The notes under the pieces were generated by a model, which saw only the letters and a program-made list of their open reading frames with translations, was not told the DNA's origin and did no database searches. This document shows, one piece after another, positions 34,401-46,087 of a stretch of DNA of 64,000 bases. Numbering within the stretch: position 1 is the first letter of the stretch; every line of letters starts with the position of its first letter. The DNA is from Spirodela intermedia (Eukaryota > Streptophyta > Magnoliopsida > Alismatales > Araceae), in the NCBI GenBank assembly GCA_902729315.2, contig LR746277.1, positions 4,655,001 to 4,719,000 on the forward strand, read 5' to 3'. Both the position numbers and the translations under genes were made by a program.

Positions 34401-36201
34401 TCAACCCTGCGTACTGTGTACATTTTACACAAGTTGGGTGGCAAAATGTGTCTAGGGCGTGCAGCTAAACTCGGAAGAAGTTTGTATTGGCCAAGCATGA
34501 AGACGTTAGAAAATGTATGATTATCCAGAAATCATGGCATAAGAACGATTGGACAAAGAATCAAATTTGTTAACGGCCCAGACCAACCAGATTCATCAAT
34601 TCAAGCGATTTGTAGATTTCCAAAGACCACAACTGAACAGGAGCCCTGAAACATTCAAGGCAGAAAGGACCAATTCCATCTTGAACCAATAGTTTTCTTC
34701 TTGCCAACATACCGTCTACTATGGTGTTCTATGTATCTTCCTGATCCGATCGTATCCTTTTCGGAAAAAGTCAATAGTACATGAGTTCAGATAATTTCGG
34801 AAAAAATTATCTGCTACTCGGAAACAAATTCTCCAAGATCCAGCTCTAGTATGATCCGTTTTATGGAAGAAATAGAAATTTACATGAACATTTATATGAA
34901 AACGAAGCTAGATATCCCAACAAGCCGAGCAAAAAACTGACAGTAAACCCAACAATCTGACAGATTTCTGCATAAATAGTACCACATATTCACTGAACCC
35001 GCATCCTGACATGACGTCAAGAAAAGGGTGAGGGCCTACCTATCAGGTCAATCGTCGTTCCATCCTCCACTGTGACATCAGACACACGAGCGCCCAAGTC
35101 CAACAGTAATCGAACACTCTCAAGGTGCCCATTTAGAGCAGCCATGTGAAGGGCAGTAATGCCGCCATCTGCCCACTTATTAACAACCCTGGACAGAGCA
35201 CTGGGGACGCGAAAAGCAGAAAATTTTAAGAGTCCTGCGTCCAAATTGTCAATGCTCGATCATATCGAAGTTGACAGAATTACCTCTCGTCAAACTCTGG
35301 CATCCTCGGAGTTTCGTTCGTTGACTTTCCCCTGGCGGAGTTCCAGAACTGAGGTGAGCTGGGTACATAATCTGCGAGGAGAAGGCGGATGCAGCGGGTG
35401 TGGCCATTTAGGGCGGCGAAGTGGAGAGCTGTTCCTCCGTTGAGATAGTCTGTCCTGTGTATCTGATGAAGCCGTTATCCAATATGTTAGTCAAAGAAAG
35501 CCCAATGCAAATTCTCGGGGCAAAAGGACGAACCACTTAAGAAACAGGGTAGCTTACATTGGCCTTGAAGAGAATAAGGGTCTGAACGACCTCCCAATGA
35601 CCGTACTGGCAGGCTTGCATCAACGCTGTCTGTTCATCAGGAAGGCAAGTTTCAGCGGGAATTATTAATATTAGTAGATCTCCCTCCTATTAAGCTACTG
35701 ACGATGCAGATCGAATGTAAGATTATTTCAGTAAAAGCTCGTATCTGATGACTAATGATAGCAATCACGGGGCTATATAAGAGGAGAAATTCGGATGGGA
35801 AGAGTAGGAACCATCTCACCTGCCCACGGAAATTCCTGAGGTTGATTTCCACGCCGGATTCGAGCAACAAGGAGACGATCTGGACGCAAGAGGGCAGAGA
35901 CAGAATTTTAATTTGACTTGCCTTTGGGTCTTGCGTACGATTTTGGTCAAACGCGAAGCACTGTGATGAAGAATTGGAACTGATCCAAGGGGAATGAGCC
36001 GAGTACCTCGTGGTGGCCTTGTGCTGCGGAGTAGTGAAGCGGCGAATTTCGGACGCCGAAGGTGGAGTACCTGGCAAGACGGGGGTTGTACTCCAGGAGA
36101 GCCTTCGCTTCCTGTAGATCTCCATCCCTCGCAGCCGATACGAGCCTCTCCCCGGACGCCGAGCAGCCAAAGGAATTACCCACAATGCTTAGAAAGCCCA
36201 T
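31446..36201 (-). CDS. XBOS32: Ankyrin-repeat RING E3 ubiquitin ligase, XBOS32/XBAT32 type
   Basis: Ubiquitin ligase of the XB3 family; Arabidopsis XBAT32 controls ethylene biosynthesis enzymes and lateral root formation. Ten exons, listed in transcript order: 36201-36007, 35879-35820, 35629-35558, 35462-35284, 35200-35040, 33995-33937, 33855-33809, 33161-33021, 32311-32220, 31927-31446, for 495 residues. The start [20 protein letters not shown] is the classic N-terminus with a possible acylation site at Gly2. Ankyrin repeats follow ([54 protein letters not shown]). The C3HC4-like RING spans C322-C371, ending CPLCR. The C-terminal RRSWL...NQCVTTGS block is also typical. Position NGL([11 protein letters not shown]) has Leu where relatives I recall have Trp. 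Codon use is less GC-biased than in the single-exon genes nearby. Confidence 0.93.
32533..32545. repeat. Poly-G tract in XBOS32 intron
   Basis: Thirteen consecutive G residues on the plus strand, C on the transcript strand, in the intron between XBOS32 exons 8 and 9. Confidence 0.85.
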
Positions 36202-38430
36202 GCTTCTCTACTAATCCCAATGGATGGCCGCGAACAAATGGGAAGGATGAGAGTAGAGAGGGCTAGGGGGACAGCAAGGGGGGGAATGAGATCTTTCGCC
36301 CCCCTTGCGCTAGATCCTTCCCGGAGGACAACGCGGTCGAGATATCTATTTTACAGGTACAAAGGCTAGAAGAACAAGGGGGATCCTCCGACAACGTGGG
36401 AGGAATTGTAGCTCGGGAGAATTCGGAGCCCGGGAGGGTCAGAAATATTGCGAAACAGAAGAAGAAAGGCAGTGGATCACTCGCAGGCGAGGGAAAGGCC
36501 CGTCATTATCCAAAATAGCCAATGCCCACTTTCCTCAATCCGATCCTTCATCGGCCCTCGGTGAGGAGCCGCAGAATAAGGGAGGAAGGTGAGGCAGAGG
36601 AGGGAAGGAGGAGGGGGGGTTCGAAAAAGGAGAACGACATTGAGCAGGGAAATACCAGCTGATCGGTTCTTTGATCGACAAGGACGGAAGAGTGTTCACG
36701 GTTTATAGGGGGAGAAGCTACATGGTGGGCGATCGTAAATTTGGGGATTTCACAGAGAACCAGAAATCCCCTTCCCGGTACCCGGCAGAGGCGGGGTCTG
36801 GGAGCGGAGCGGGAACGGGGAGGCCCTCCGAGACTCATAAATTAACGTATTTGCCCCGTCCGCATTTTGGGCTCTATTTTTAACTGCTACTCTCCCAACA
36901 AAGCGAAGCATCTGTCATTCCTGAGCCCCCGCTCAGGAAGCAACCTTTTATCCTCCCAGCACACCCTCCTTCCCTTTATTCACATGTTAGATGCCTTGAA
37001 CACAGGTCAAACCAGACCACTTAGAGAGAGAGAGAGAGAGGTGCAGTAGAAGGACGACCATCTGGGTAAACTTTCTGTTCCACCTGAAGATGGTCCTTTG
37101 ATAACTCCGACGGCGTATCGGTCGATCAAGATGAGGACCCTATGATCTCGACCGATTCTAGGGAACTCGCCTCCATTACGCAACCCACATCCTTCTTGCT
37201 CTGCCGACTTTATAAAAATCATCGCGTGCCCTGTGAGGGCGAACAAAAAGTCAAACATCTCCGCTCTAACCGTTCATTTTTCATATACCTATGATGCACT
37301 GATAGTGTAGCTTCGACTCCTAGGCGATTGAAAAACTTGTTTATTTGAAGATAAAGAAAGAGAAAACCCACTGATGATTAGTCTTCTCGGACAGTGGACT
37401 GTCGAGTCCTCGGGAAGAAGACCGCGAAGGAGCGTCGATTACTGGAAAATAACAGCTGGACAGAAGATCGGATTAGGTACCCTCGAAAGCGCAAATGGCG
37501 GAGGAGATAGAGTGCCCTATGTAGCACATGCGAGGTGATTCTTCTCTCTCTCCCTCTCTCTCTTCCCTCTCTCCCTCTCTCCAAATTCTGATATCTAAAA
37601 AAGTTCTAACCCCAAACTACTAAGGGATTAAGTCCCCAACAGGGCGCGAACTCTCTGGACCTTCGATGAGCTCCCATTGGTGATATTCAGGCAGAGCTTT
37701 GCCTTCATTTTTTCCCATAATTTTGAGCTCAAAAGGTGTTCGAATATCTCATCGAGTCGATTTTGCTGTTACCTCTGAGAAGCTCTCGAGATTGTTTTCA
37801 AGGTGCAGGTTCTATTCTACGCTTCGGCAAGACTTTCTACTTTCCATCTTCATCCGTGGGAGATCCTTTATTACGATGAAAAACTAAGAGAAACAAGGAT
37901 CCCCGCGTTCTCCGCGGTGGCCGGTAACCTCGGCGGCGCTGGGAGTTCCCCGTGGGACCTGGTTGCAGTCAGCCGCGTTAAGATGGGCCGGAGAGGACTT
38001 CCCCATCCGCCGTCGGACATGACGCTGCTGCACCACCACGTGCGGCGGAGCTCAATAAGGGCGCATTCAATGGCAGTTCAAGATGGTAGGAGCAGTTAAG
38101 AACCCTAGAGCGGGGCCTCACCACGACGACGACAGCGGGAGCGGTGGACCCTATCCCGTCCTCGCCGCCGTTTACTCTTTCACAGTCGCCAACGAGATCC
38201 GCGGCGACAGAGATGAGCCCGTGCGGCAGTTAAGCTGGTCTTGCCGTGAGGTCGACTCCGGCGAACCGACGGCCGACGAGGGCGCGGCGCCGCCGGCGGC
38301 AAGGGCTACGCGCACACCGCATGCTCCCCATGCAAGACAATGAACGAGGACCCTCGCCTCGCTCTGTGAGGACGATGCTGCGATCGGAGAGTGTGGGGAC
38401 GTGAAATTGACAGCCGTCGACGAGACTGCT

Positions 38431-38482
38431 CAGAAGTCAACATCATATGCTTAGTTTAACGGTGAGAGAGAGTTGACTTCTG
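38431..38482. promoter_or_regulatory. Inverted repeat built on two W-box cores
   Basis: Arms CAGAAGTCAAC (38431-38441) and GTTGACTTCTG (38472-38482) are exactly complementary, 30 nt apart; each includes a TTGAC core. Further TTGAC cores occur nearby near 38513, 38654 and 38724. Nearest genes are more than 2 kb away. Confidence 0.5.
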
Positions 38483-39477
38483 GGTCATCCGTCACCATCT
38501 TCCACGGATGTCGACGTTTGACGACTTCCTATTACAGATCGCGCATCTCCGATAGTTTACGCGGGCCTTTGGTCGTCTAAATGACTGCCCCCGGGTTAAT
38601 CACGCGAGATCGCAACTAAGTAAAAGGTCTGAAGTGGTCCTGGCCAGCCTTATGTTGACTTCCCCACCCCTTGGGGGAACGAAGAGGGTGACCACTCAAA
38701 CGGGCTGAGCTGAGAGAACGAGGTTGACCCGGTGTCTGCCAAGCCAAGTCGCAAGACATACGGCAAAAAAAAGAGGCTTTCTTCGGTATTTAATGAAGTA
38801 AAATCATTTTTATAACTATGGATTTGCGTCAATGTTAATTAATATGAGGGATTATTCAAGTCAGTGGCCCAAGTCTTCAGCTGAGAGATGCATGCAGCCT
38901 GAATAAATTGCTAATGCGTTGAATGAGCTCGTATTTATTAAATAATCGGGACGAACTATAATAAAGTTTAAGCTCATGATGTATCGATAAAAGTTTAATG
39001 TAACAAAGTCAAACCGGGTCAAATTCTCGAGTCAAGGTCAGTTATTTTTTCTCCGGACTCGTCCCAGGAAATGGGCTTCTCTGGCCCATAATGGGCTTAT
39101 CCAGCCCGTTTTTGAACCAACTGCGAATTATTCCCAGGTGATGCCAGATATTCCACGAATAAATATAAACACTGGATGAAATATGCAGAAATTAATATTT
39201 TTGCCAATATTCGTGAAACCCACTGCCAATAATCAACGGCTACGTCGGCTGCGAGGAAAATCCCAGGAATTTTTTTTTCTCCTCTGGTCTGCGGTCCCGA
39301 ATACTTTGACCGGGGGGCCTATTTTTCATAGACGAATTACGTGAATGTCACCGCCTCGTTCGTCGACGAACCCACCGCAGACCATGGATCTTCCCCGCTC
39401 CCACGTTATTCTATCGATTAAATGGTAATTATAATAATCAGGTAGACTATTCTCATCGACTTTTCCTCACTAGCCGC

Positions 39478-39478
<1 letters not shown>

Positions 39479-39509
<31 letters not shown>
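39479..39509. repeat. CT microsatellite
   Basis: About 15 CT units in the intergenic region between XBOS32 and the ATL gene. Confidence 0.9.
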
Positions 39510-39515
<6 letters not shown>

Positions 39516-40265
39516 GCATAGGAGAATTTCGCATGCACGCACGATTTAATGCGACGATGATGAAGTAGGGTTTTCGTAATCGTCACCAGCTTGAAATCTG
39601 TCCCTTCACTGCGTGCGTCTCTTAGTTGGCTCCTGGCTGCAGTCCCCACCACGTGCTGCCGCCACATTTGCTGCCAAGAGCATCATCGCCGCCACCACCA
39701 CCTCTGCTGACTCCATGGATGTCGCCGTCATTGTCGTCGAAGCTATTTTGACTCACCGGCGCGTTTGGTCCGCGGCACGCCGCCGGCCTGACCCACCAAA
39801 ACCGCCGACTTTAGCTGCTGGCCCATTTTCGCCAACGGACCGGGTGCGACTTCGGCGGAGTAAGATCATGCACAATGCCGTCTGAACGACTTTTACGGAT
39901 TATTCCCACTCTTTTCAACGGGAGCTTCCTAGATGTGATATCAGCCTGACTTTTACCCCGTCGGGTGGCTCTGTTCTATCAGGAATATGTCAACGCCTTT
40001 GACTTTTATCCATCTTCAGGACGCTGACCGACGCTTCATGTTCCTCGTTTCGTGTTACTTTTGAGAGAGGGAGGGAGATTAATGACCACGTCGGGGGTGG
40101 TGCTGGGTCAAGGGCGGGGAGAGAGGAGACATGGGGCTCGGAGACAATGGTGGTGGGCTCATGACCAGCGGCCTCGGGTTATGGAGGGGTTCCTCTAGGC
40201 TTACTACGCTCTGCCCATTAATTACCCCTCTTCTTATTGAAGGTGCTGCGAACGCGTGGGAGTAA

Positions 40266-40291
40266 GAGAGAGAGAGAGAGAGAGAGAGAGG
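40266..40291. repeat. GA microsatellite upstream of ATL gene
   Basis: About 13 GA units some 370 bp before the ATL start codon, so probably in its promoter. Confidence 0.9.
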
Positions 40292-40654
40292 GTGCACATC
40301 ATTCAAGTGCTCCTTGCGCACTGTCATGGCTTTCAATTCCCCTCGCTCTCGGCGTGTAGCTAATTATCTGCTCGCTCCAAATCTGACCCCGTCGAAACCA
40401 GCTCGACTCGGGCTCTCCTTTGATTAGGATTTCTGGTGGCTGCCTCGGGAAAGATTTCTTTCTTTTTCTTTAATCGCCTTGCCGAGAAAGTGAGAGAGCG
40501 GCCCCATCCCCCTACCGCCCCCTTCCTTCGTCGCCATGAACGGAGATAATCTACCGGGCTCTTCTTCTACCGAAAGGGAACAGACATAGTTCATCCGTCG
40601 TCCAGTGAGCCCTTTTCTCCGTCTCTGTCCCTCTGCATCTCCCTTCGAGCGGAG

Positions 40655-42061
40655 ATGGACAGGGTCTTACTGACGGAGACGAACAAGACGGAGATTCGTG
40701 CGCCTTTCCCCAACTACCTCTCGCCCTCTCCGCCGCTGCCTCCACTGCTCTCCGTCGACGGCATCATCGGCAGGATAAGCCCGAGCATCCTGCTCGTCAT
40801 CGTAATCCTCGGGTTCATCTTCGTCATCTCCGGTCTGCTCCACCTCCTGGTCCGCTACCTCATCAGACGTTCCACCACGGACCAAGATGATCAGGACAGC
40901 GCCACCGCGCTGCAGGGGCAGCTACAGCAGCTCTTCCACCTCCACGACGCGGGGGTCGATCAGTCCTTCATCGACACCCTCCCCGTTTTCCCCTACAAGG
41001 ACATCACCGGAGTGAAGGACCCCTTCGACTGCGCCGTTTGCCTCTGCGAGTTCGAGGCCGACGACAAGCTCCGGCTTCTTCCCGAGTGCAGCCACGCCTT
41101 CCACATGGAGTGCATCGATACGTGGCTTCTCTCCCACTCCACCTGTCCTCTCTGCCGGACCAGCCTCCTCCCAGACTTCGCCCCCGGCCACAACTGCACG
41201 CCCTTCGTCCTCCTGCTCGAGTCCGGCAGCGAGAGCTCCAGGGAGACGGTTGAAGAGGATCCTGTTGCGCCTTCCGCAGAGGAACCCCCAGGGAAGGCGA
41301 GGGATTTTGGGGAAAAGGGTGCGGAAAGGACGACGGAGCCGCCGCCGCCGCCGCCGCTACCGCCGCCGCCGTCGAGATTGGTGCCGATCAAGCTCGGCAA
41401 GCTGCGGAGTGTCGACGGCGCCAGCGAAGGAAGCAGCAGCGACAACCGTGTGCTTGACGGAAGACGGTGCTTCTCCATGGGTTCCTTCGAGTACGTGATG
41501 GACGAGACATCCCGGATGCATGTGACGGTCAAGCAGCCGGCAAGAAAGCCCGGCGTCAAGAAGCCCGGCCACCGTCCCGCCATATCCGAGTGCGACTGCA
41601 ACCCTAGGAGAGAAGGGCTCAAGGGCTTCGAGACGGGGGAAAGCTTTTCAGTCTCGAAGATCTGGCTCCGGTCGAAGAAGGAGAAGAAGCCGGCGGGGGA
41701 GGTCAGCTCCAGACGGGTGTTTTCCTTCCGGCTTCCCCTGCAAATGGGAGGGGCGGCGGAGCGTGGAAAGGTGAAGTGCGGCAGCAGCCGTAGGACGGCA
41801 GCGTCAGAGGTTGACCTCGCCTGCTACGACAAGAGCGGTAGCGACCTGGGTTCCGACCTGGAGGCCGCCGGCTGCGACGGCGATAACGTCGTTTCACGGG
41901 GAGAGGAGACGCCCTCCTTCGCCAGGAGGACCCTGCTGTGGATCTCCGGGAGGCATCACAAGGTCGGGAACCATTCTGAGTCCGGTCGAATCCCTTCCTC
42001 TGGCCCCATTTTGTTTTCAAATTTTTCCGGAGACGAAGTCGCAGAAGGAGGAACGAAATGA
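40655..42061 (+). CDS. ATL: RING-H2 E3 ubiquitin ligase, ATL family (ATL13/46/47-like)
   Basis: Membrane-anchored ubiquitin ligase. One exon, 468 residues, intronless as is usual for ATLs. An N-terminal region is followed by one membrane helix at about 43-68 (ILLVIVILGFIFVISGLLHL). Then come the ATL GLD-equivalent region (QSFIDTLPVFPYKD) and the RING-H2 at C126-C167: CAVCLCEFE...LLPECSHAFHMECIDTWLLSH...CPLCR, with all eight metal ligands and the tryptophan for E2 contact. The long tail contains a poly-Pro run (about 230-240) and RRCFSMGSFEYVMDE, a motif I associate with the long ATL13/46/47 group. The substrate is unknown. Many ATLs are induced by elicitors, but nothing here shows that directly. 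Confidence 0.92.
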   Translation: MDRVLLTETNKTEIRAPFPNYLSPSPPLPPLLSVDGIIGRISPSILLVIVILGFIFVISGLLHLLVRYLIRRSTTDQDDQDSATALQGQLQQLFHLHDAGVDQSFIDTLPVFPYKDITGVKDPFDCAVCLCEFEADDKLRLLPECSHAFHMECIDTWLLSHSTCPLCRTSLLPDFAPGHNCTPFVLLLESGSESSRETVEEDPVAPSAEEPPGKARDFGEKGAERTTEPPPPPPLPPPPSRLVPIKLGKLRSVDGASEGSSSDNRVLDGRRCFSMGSFEYVMDETSRMHVTVKQPARKPGVKKPGHRPAISECDCNPRREGLKGFETGESFSVSKIWLRSKKEKKPAGEVSSRRVFSFRLPLQMGGAAERGKVKCGSSRRTAASEVDLACYDKSGSDLGSDLEAAGCDGDNVVSRGEETPSFARRTLLWISGRHHKVGNHSESGRIPSSGPILFSNFSGDEVAEGGTK

Positions 42062-42354
42062 GAAAATCCGTAAACATCTGGACATATAATTTTTTCGAGC
42101 TTGTTTCCGAGTTAACCATCTCTGCTCCCCACCAGCTTCTCGAGATCCCGATATTAATCTGCTAGTTCAATGCGTTAAATTCAAGTTCTCCATCGTCTCT
42201 CCCTCCTCAACCCGCCTTCCCAGATCAACCAACGATCTTTCAAAACTGGGTAAGGCGTAGACCCAGCTCGCCATTCGATCCTCTTCACGTGCCATCAGTC
42301 GTTGTTGATCTTGGCAACATGTGAACACCGCGATGCGAATGTTAGAGATATACT

Positions 42355-42386
<32 letters not shown>

Positions 42387-42683
42387 CAAATATAACCAAT
42401 TTGGGAGTCTTCCTTGTCTCCGAAGTCCAAAGATCTCTGCTTCCATTCTTCTGGCGGTGTCAGTCATTCGACCCCGGTACTCAGGAGGGGGATGAAACAA
42501 GACCCACTGCGAGTTTCCATCCGCCTCGCTTATTGTGATTAGATGAGATGCCAGGCACATGTTCGTACTGCGCTGGAATCCAGAAGGGGGTCGGTCGATT
42601 TCCCTGTTGGTTCGTGGTCAGAGTATACGGACGAGGAAATCGGGGGAGGATTCCACTCTTTCTTGTCCGATTACTCTGGTCAA

Positions 42684-42697
42684 CCCCCCCCCCCCCC
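42684..42697. repeat. Poly-C tract
   Basis: Fourteen C residues, the longest C run in the window. Confidence 0.85.
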
Positions 42698-42808
42698 TTC
42701 GACTTTTGCGGGAGAATTTGTGCTCGAGACTTAATCCAGATGAGTGACTCCAAGAATTGGCCCTAATATATACATACATATAGAGCGTGTGCTGGAGATA
42801 CATGTATA

Positions 42809-42825
42809 TAGATAGATAGATAGAG

Positions 42826-42857
<32 letters not shown>
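42809..42857. repeat. GATA/GA microsatellite
   Basis: GATA units grading into a GA run; produces a Ser/Leu/Ile/Tyr-rich artefact frame on the minus strand. Confidence 0.88.
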
Positions 42858-43971
42858 GAGCAATAATATACACTCACCTGTGTGTCATACGTGAACGATA
42901 TAATACAGGAGGTCGGCAATGAAATCCATATAGTTTGATTAGTCCCTAAATGACACACAGAAGGGAGCTTATGAATCCTGTCCCCGAGAAAGAGAGAGAG
43001 AGAGATGCTATGGAAACCTGAATCCGGAGTATATGGCGAAGCCGGGCTATGCTCACACACTTTCATTGCAATGCGCGGACTCTCATTGCATGTGAACTTG
43101 CGCCGTTTTGTTTCTATTCTTGTTTCTTACAGTTTAACGTATTAAAAGAATCAGACATGAAGCAATCCGACCCGTCTCCATGGCGCAGCACACCTTCCGA
43201 AGCCCGGCATTTCCTCCATCTGCATTCACTCGCCCACAAGATGAAAACCCAGCATAAGATGACGACGAGAGGGCGCGGATCGATCCCGAGTGGACGTATA
43301 AACTATCAATTTCTCATGTAAGAAGGGTTATCAATCACCCACACCGTCTCCATCAATGCGAAGGCGACGAGTGCGAGAGGAACACGATGAAGTTGCCGAG
43401 CTGTTGGAGTTATTACCGCTCGGGCCTCCTCTTTTCCTTAATGGCAGCAACGCGGCCTGCAACAGTGGTCTGCCAGTTGTGTTGGATCCTCCCTGTCACC
43501 ACTGTACCCCTCTGCTGGGAGTTAACTCGCCGATCTAGCGAGAGAGAGAGAAAGAGATGGGGAAGCTCTTCCTCTCTCAGTTGCCATCTCACTCGCCGCC
43601 GGAGTGGATGCCGCCGTGGCAACGGTCAAAGGGTCGTCCCAACCGAGGCCGACGCCCCACGTAAAGCCCCTGTTCCTTCCGTTTTTACTCCGGTGAATTC
43701 GTACCTTGTCGCACCGCCGCCTCTGGGATAGGGCCCGGCGTCATGGAAGTCTCGGGCCGGACTGCCGCTTTTGATCGATGGGGGCAAAAGGGTCAACTTT
43801 ACTGCATCTCTGCCAATGCTGAAGCTACACTTCACCACATATATTTCGGGCTTTTGGCCCTAACCAAACCCGAAAAAGGATGTTGGCCCGGCCCATTTAC
43901 ACCCGTCAGTGCTTAGATAGGGGCCCAAAGCCCAGGTCCTATCTTCTTGGTAAACGGCCCTGGTTTAGTGA

Positions 43972-43973
<2 letters not shown>

Positions 43974-44008
<35 letters not shown>
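43974..44008. repeat. CT microsatellite
   Basis: About 17 CT units in the region between the ATL and membrane-protein genes. Confidence 0.9.
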
Positions 44009-44010
<2 letters not shown>

Positions 44011-45373
44011 CCGGACTTGGCTTTCTCAAGGTCCCGTCCATAGTCAACTCCCGTGGCTTTTTTGGGCCGAAGCCCATTAGATAAAATGGGACCGGTGAGA
44101 GGTTGACCAAGGCAATCCATCACAGCACTCCTCTCATTGTCATTCGGCAAATCTTTAGTTACGGAAGCGTGACTCGTACCCTGTGAATGCTGCCCTCGCC
44201 TGAGTTACTGAAATAATAAATAATTATTAAATTACCAAGAAGGTATTTTTTCCCTTGAACTTGTGATAAATAAATAATTTATTGGACATAATACCGACGC
44301 AGGGACAAGCTTCTGGGCCAGAAATAAAAATATTTAAATAAAGACAGGAAAATGGACGTGGGTGAAGAACTTGCCGGAGTATGACACGCTCAAATCAGAA
44401 AGCTCTTGGCTTTATTAGTCAGTAGATGGCGATCCATCTCCCGCTTCCGCCTTCCGTCAAGGCCTGTGTTTGGTCATCTTAATAGCGTTGATGCCAAAAA
44501 ACGGCGTGAGAGCGATTAGTGTTTATTGCGGGTAAGTACGGATATTTAGCCTCCCTCTCTCTACACGGTGGCCGATACCCACCCTCTCTCTACCCTTCTC
44601 ACCTGTCTCTATCTCTCTCCGAAACGGGGTTATAATGGGCTGGCCCATTAGTACCAGACGCCGGACGCCCACGTGACCCGTTGTCTCGGTTCAGGCATGG
44701 ACAACGCCTCTCCTTTGGACGAAACGCCGTAGCCCACCGAACGGGCGGGCGTGATTGTAAGGAAGTCGGCAATATTTATACGACTCCAGAAGAATATGGA
44801 AATAATAATAATAATAATAATCTGACGAATTATTTAATAATATCTGCTTCGACCTTTTTAATATTTCTCTCTTTCTCTCTCTCTCTTGAATCGGTTTATA
44901 GAGAGGGAGAGACCCCGTCCGGGGAAAGCCCAGGCTGTGGGTGGACAACGGGTTGACCCAGAATCCGAGCACAGAAGAGAAGACCGTCGGAAGGTCGCCG
45001 CACTGCCGATCTGACGGGCAGGTCAACCAAATGTAGAGATAAAGCCCTCCGCCGGGCTTTGTTTCATTCTCCGATGTGTTTCTATGGTTTCGTCTACCAA
45101 ATCATGGACAGCGACTGGGAGGCGTGGGACAGATTGGGGCTGCCATTATATTTCGTCGTCGAGGAGACCTCGCAGCTCTGATTGCGTCTCCTCCTCCCCC
45201 ACGCCAGTTCTAAGGGAGGAAACATTCGGCTCCTTCCTGTGTCCCAAAACAGTGAACCTCTTCGGCCACAACCCATGGAAGCTGACCGCAGGGAGAAAGG
45301 AGACATAAGAACCACCCCGTAGACTCCTCCTCCTCCTGGAGATCTTCGCAGTTGAAGAGGAGAGGCCGGAGAG

Positions 45374-46087
45374 ATGGCGAAGAAGGGTTTGCGAGGGCGC
45401 ATCGGAGTTCTCTCCGCTCGCTTTCGGGAGGAAGACGGCTTCTTCTTCCTCGCCGAAGGCTTTAAGGTGATGCTCGTGGCGGTGCTCGTGGTCTTTACTC
45501 TCTGCTCGCTCCTGTCAGTCGGCGCTCGTTTCTCGCGCAGCTCTTTCTTGGAGATGGCAATGGACCAGTACCTGCTGCACAAAATAGATCCCACCAGCGC
45601 TCAAGGCCTCGCGCTGGCGCTCGTCGTCTCCGAGCACGCGAAGGTCGCCGCCACCAGGGAACTGCTCTTCCTCACTATCTCCCTCCTCACGTCGTGGACG
45701 ACTTCCATGGCGGCGTACTACTTCCTCTTTGCCGCCTCCCTCGACGAGACGGAGCCGGATCCCTGCCGGGGAAGATGGACGGGGTTTCTCTCCACTCTCC
45801 GCTGCGCGGCGACGGTGACGGTGGCCTACGGCTTCCTCCTCGAGGCGGCGGCCCTCATCTTTCTGGAGGTCGCCGGCAATTCCGCGGCGTTCCTCGCGGC
45901 GGCGGTTCTCGTGGCCTCCGTCTTCCGGTTCCTGTCCTTCACCGTGGGCACGGTCTTGGGACAGGCCCTGGCAATGTCCGCCCTCGACGACGAAGAATGC
46001 GGCGGCGGAATGGAAGCTCTCCGGCGGCCCGTCCGGCTTCTCCTCGGCGGTTCGCCGGCGATGGATCTTGAGCTTCTCCTGGTTTGA
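45374..46087 (+). CDS. Four-helix membrane protein of unknown function
   Basis: A single-exon frame of 237 residues with strongly GC-rich third positions like the accepted genes around it. Likely membrane segments are at about 32-50 (MLVAVLVVFTLCSLLSVGA), 97-120, 143-165 and 169-198, rich in Ala, Leu and Val. The N-terminus is basic (MAKKGLRGRI), without a clear cleavable signal. The loop between helices 2 and 3 has an acidic DETEPDPC segment, and the C-terminal part is short and ends in hydrophobic residues. I do not recognise the family; it has the look of a plant-specific hypothetical protein. The ATG at 45374 follows a purine-rich leader and is the first in frame. No function is proposed. 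Confidence 0.75.
   Translation: MAKKGLRGRIGVLSARFREEDGFFFLAEGFKVMLVAVLVVFTLCSLLSVGARFSRSSFLEMAMDQYLLHKIDPTSAQGLALALVVSEHAKVAATRELLFLTISLLTSWTTSMAAYYFLFAASLDETEPDPCRGRWTGFLSTLRCAATVTVAYGFLLEAAALIFLEVAGNSAAFLAAAVLVASVFRFLSFTVGTVLGQALAMSALDDEECGGGMEALRRPVRLLLGGSPAMDLELLLV

Larger units (their letters stand above)
36202..40654. other. Intergenic region between divergent XBOS32 and ATL genes
   Basis: About 4.4 kb separating divergently transcribed genes. No gene is supported. It holds the XBOS32 promoter (minus strand), a GA array near 37023-37041, a GC-rich segment at 37900-38350 with no intact recognizable protein, TTGAC motifs at 38430-38840, a CT array at 39479-39509 and a GA array at 40266-40291. 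Confidence 0.5.
42062..45373. other. Intergenic region after ATL gene
   Basis: About 3.3 kb with no supported gene. Holds microsatellites (42355-42381 GA, 42809-42857 GATA/GA, 43974-44008 CT, 44799-44820 AAT), a C14 tract at 42684-42697, and several GGCCCA motifs near 43850-44080. Open frames at 43049-43731 lack domains. Confidence 0.5.

Noticed and set aside
37803-38343. GC-rich open frames between XBOS32 and ATL, considered as a pseudogene
   Set aside because: Codon-like composition but no recognizable protein in any frame; cannot be tied to a parent gene.
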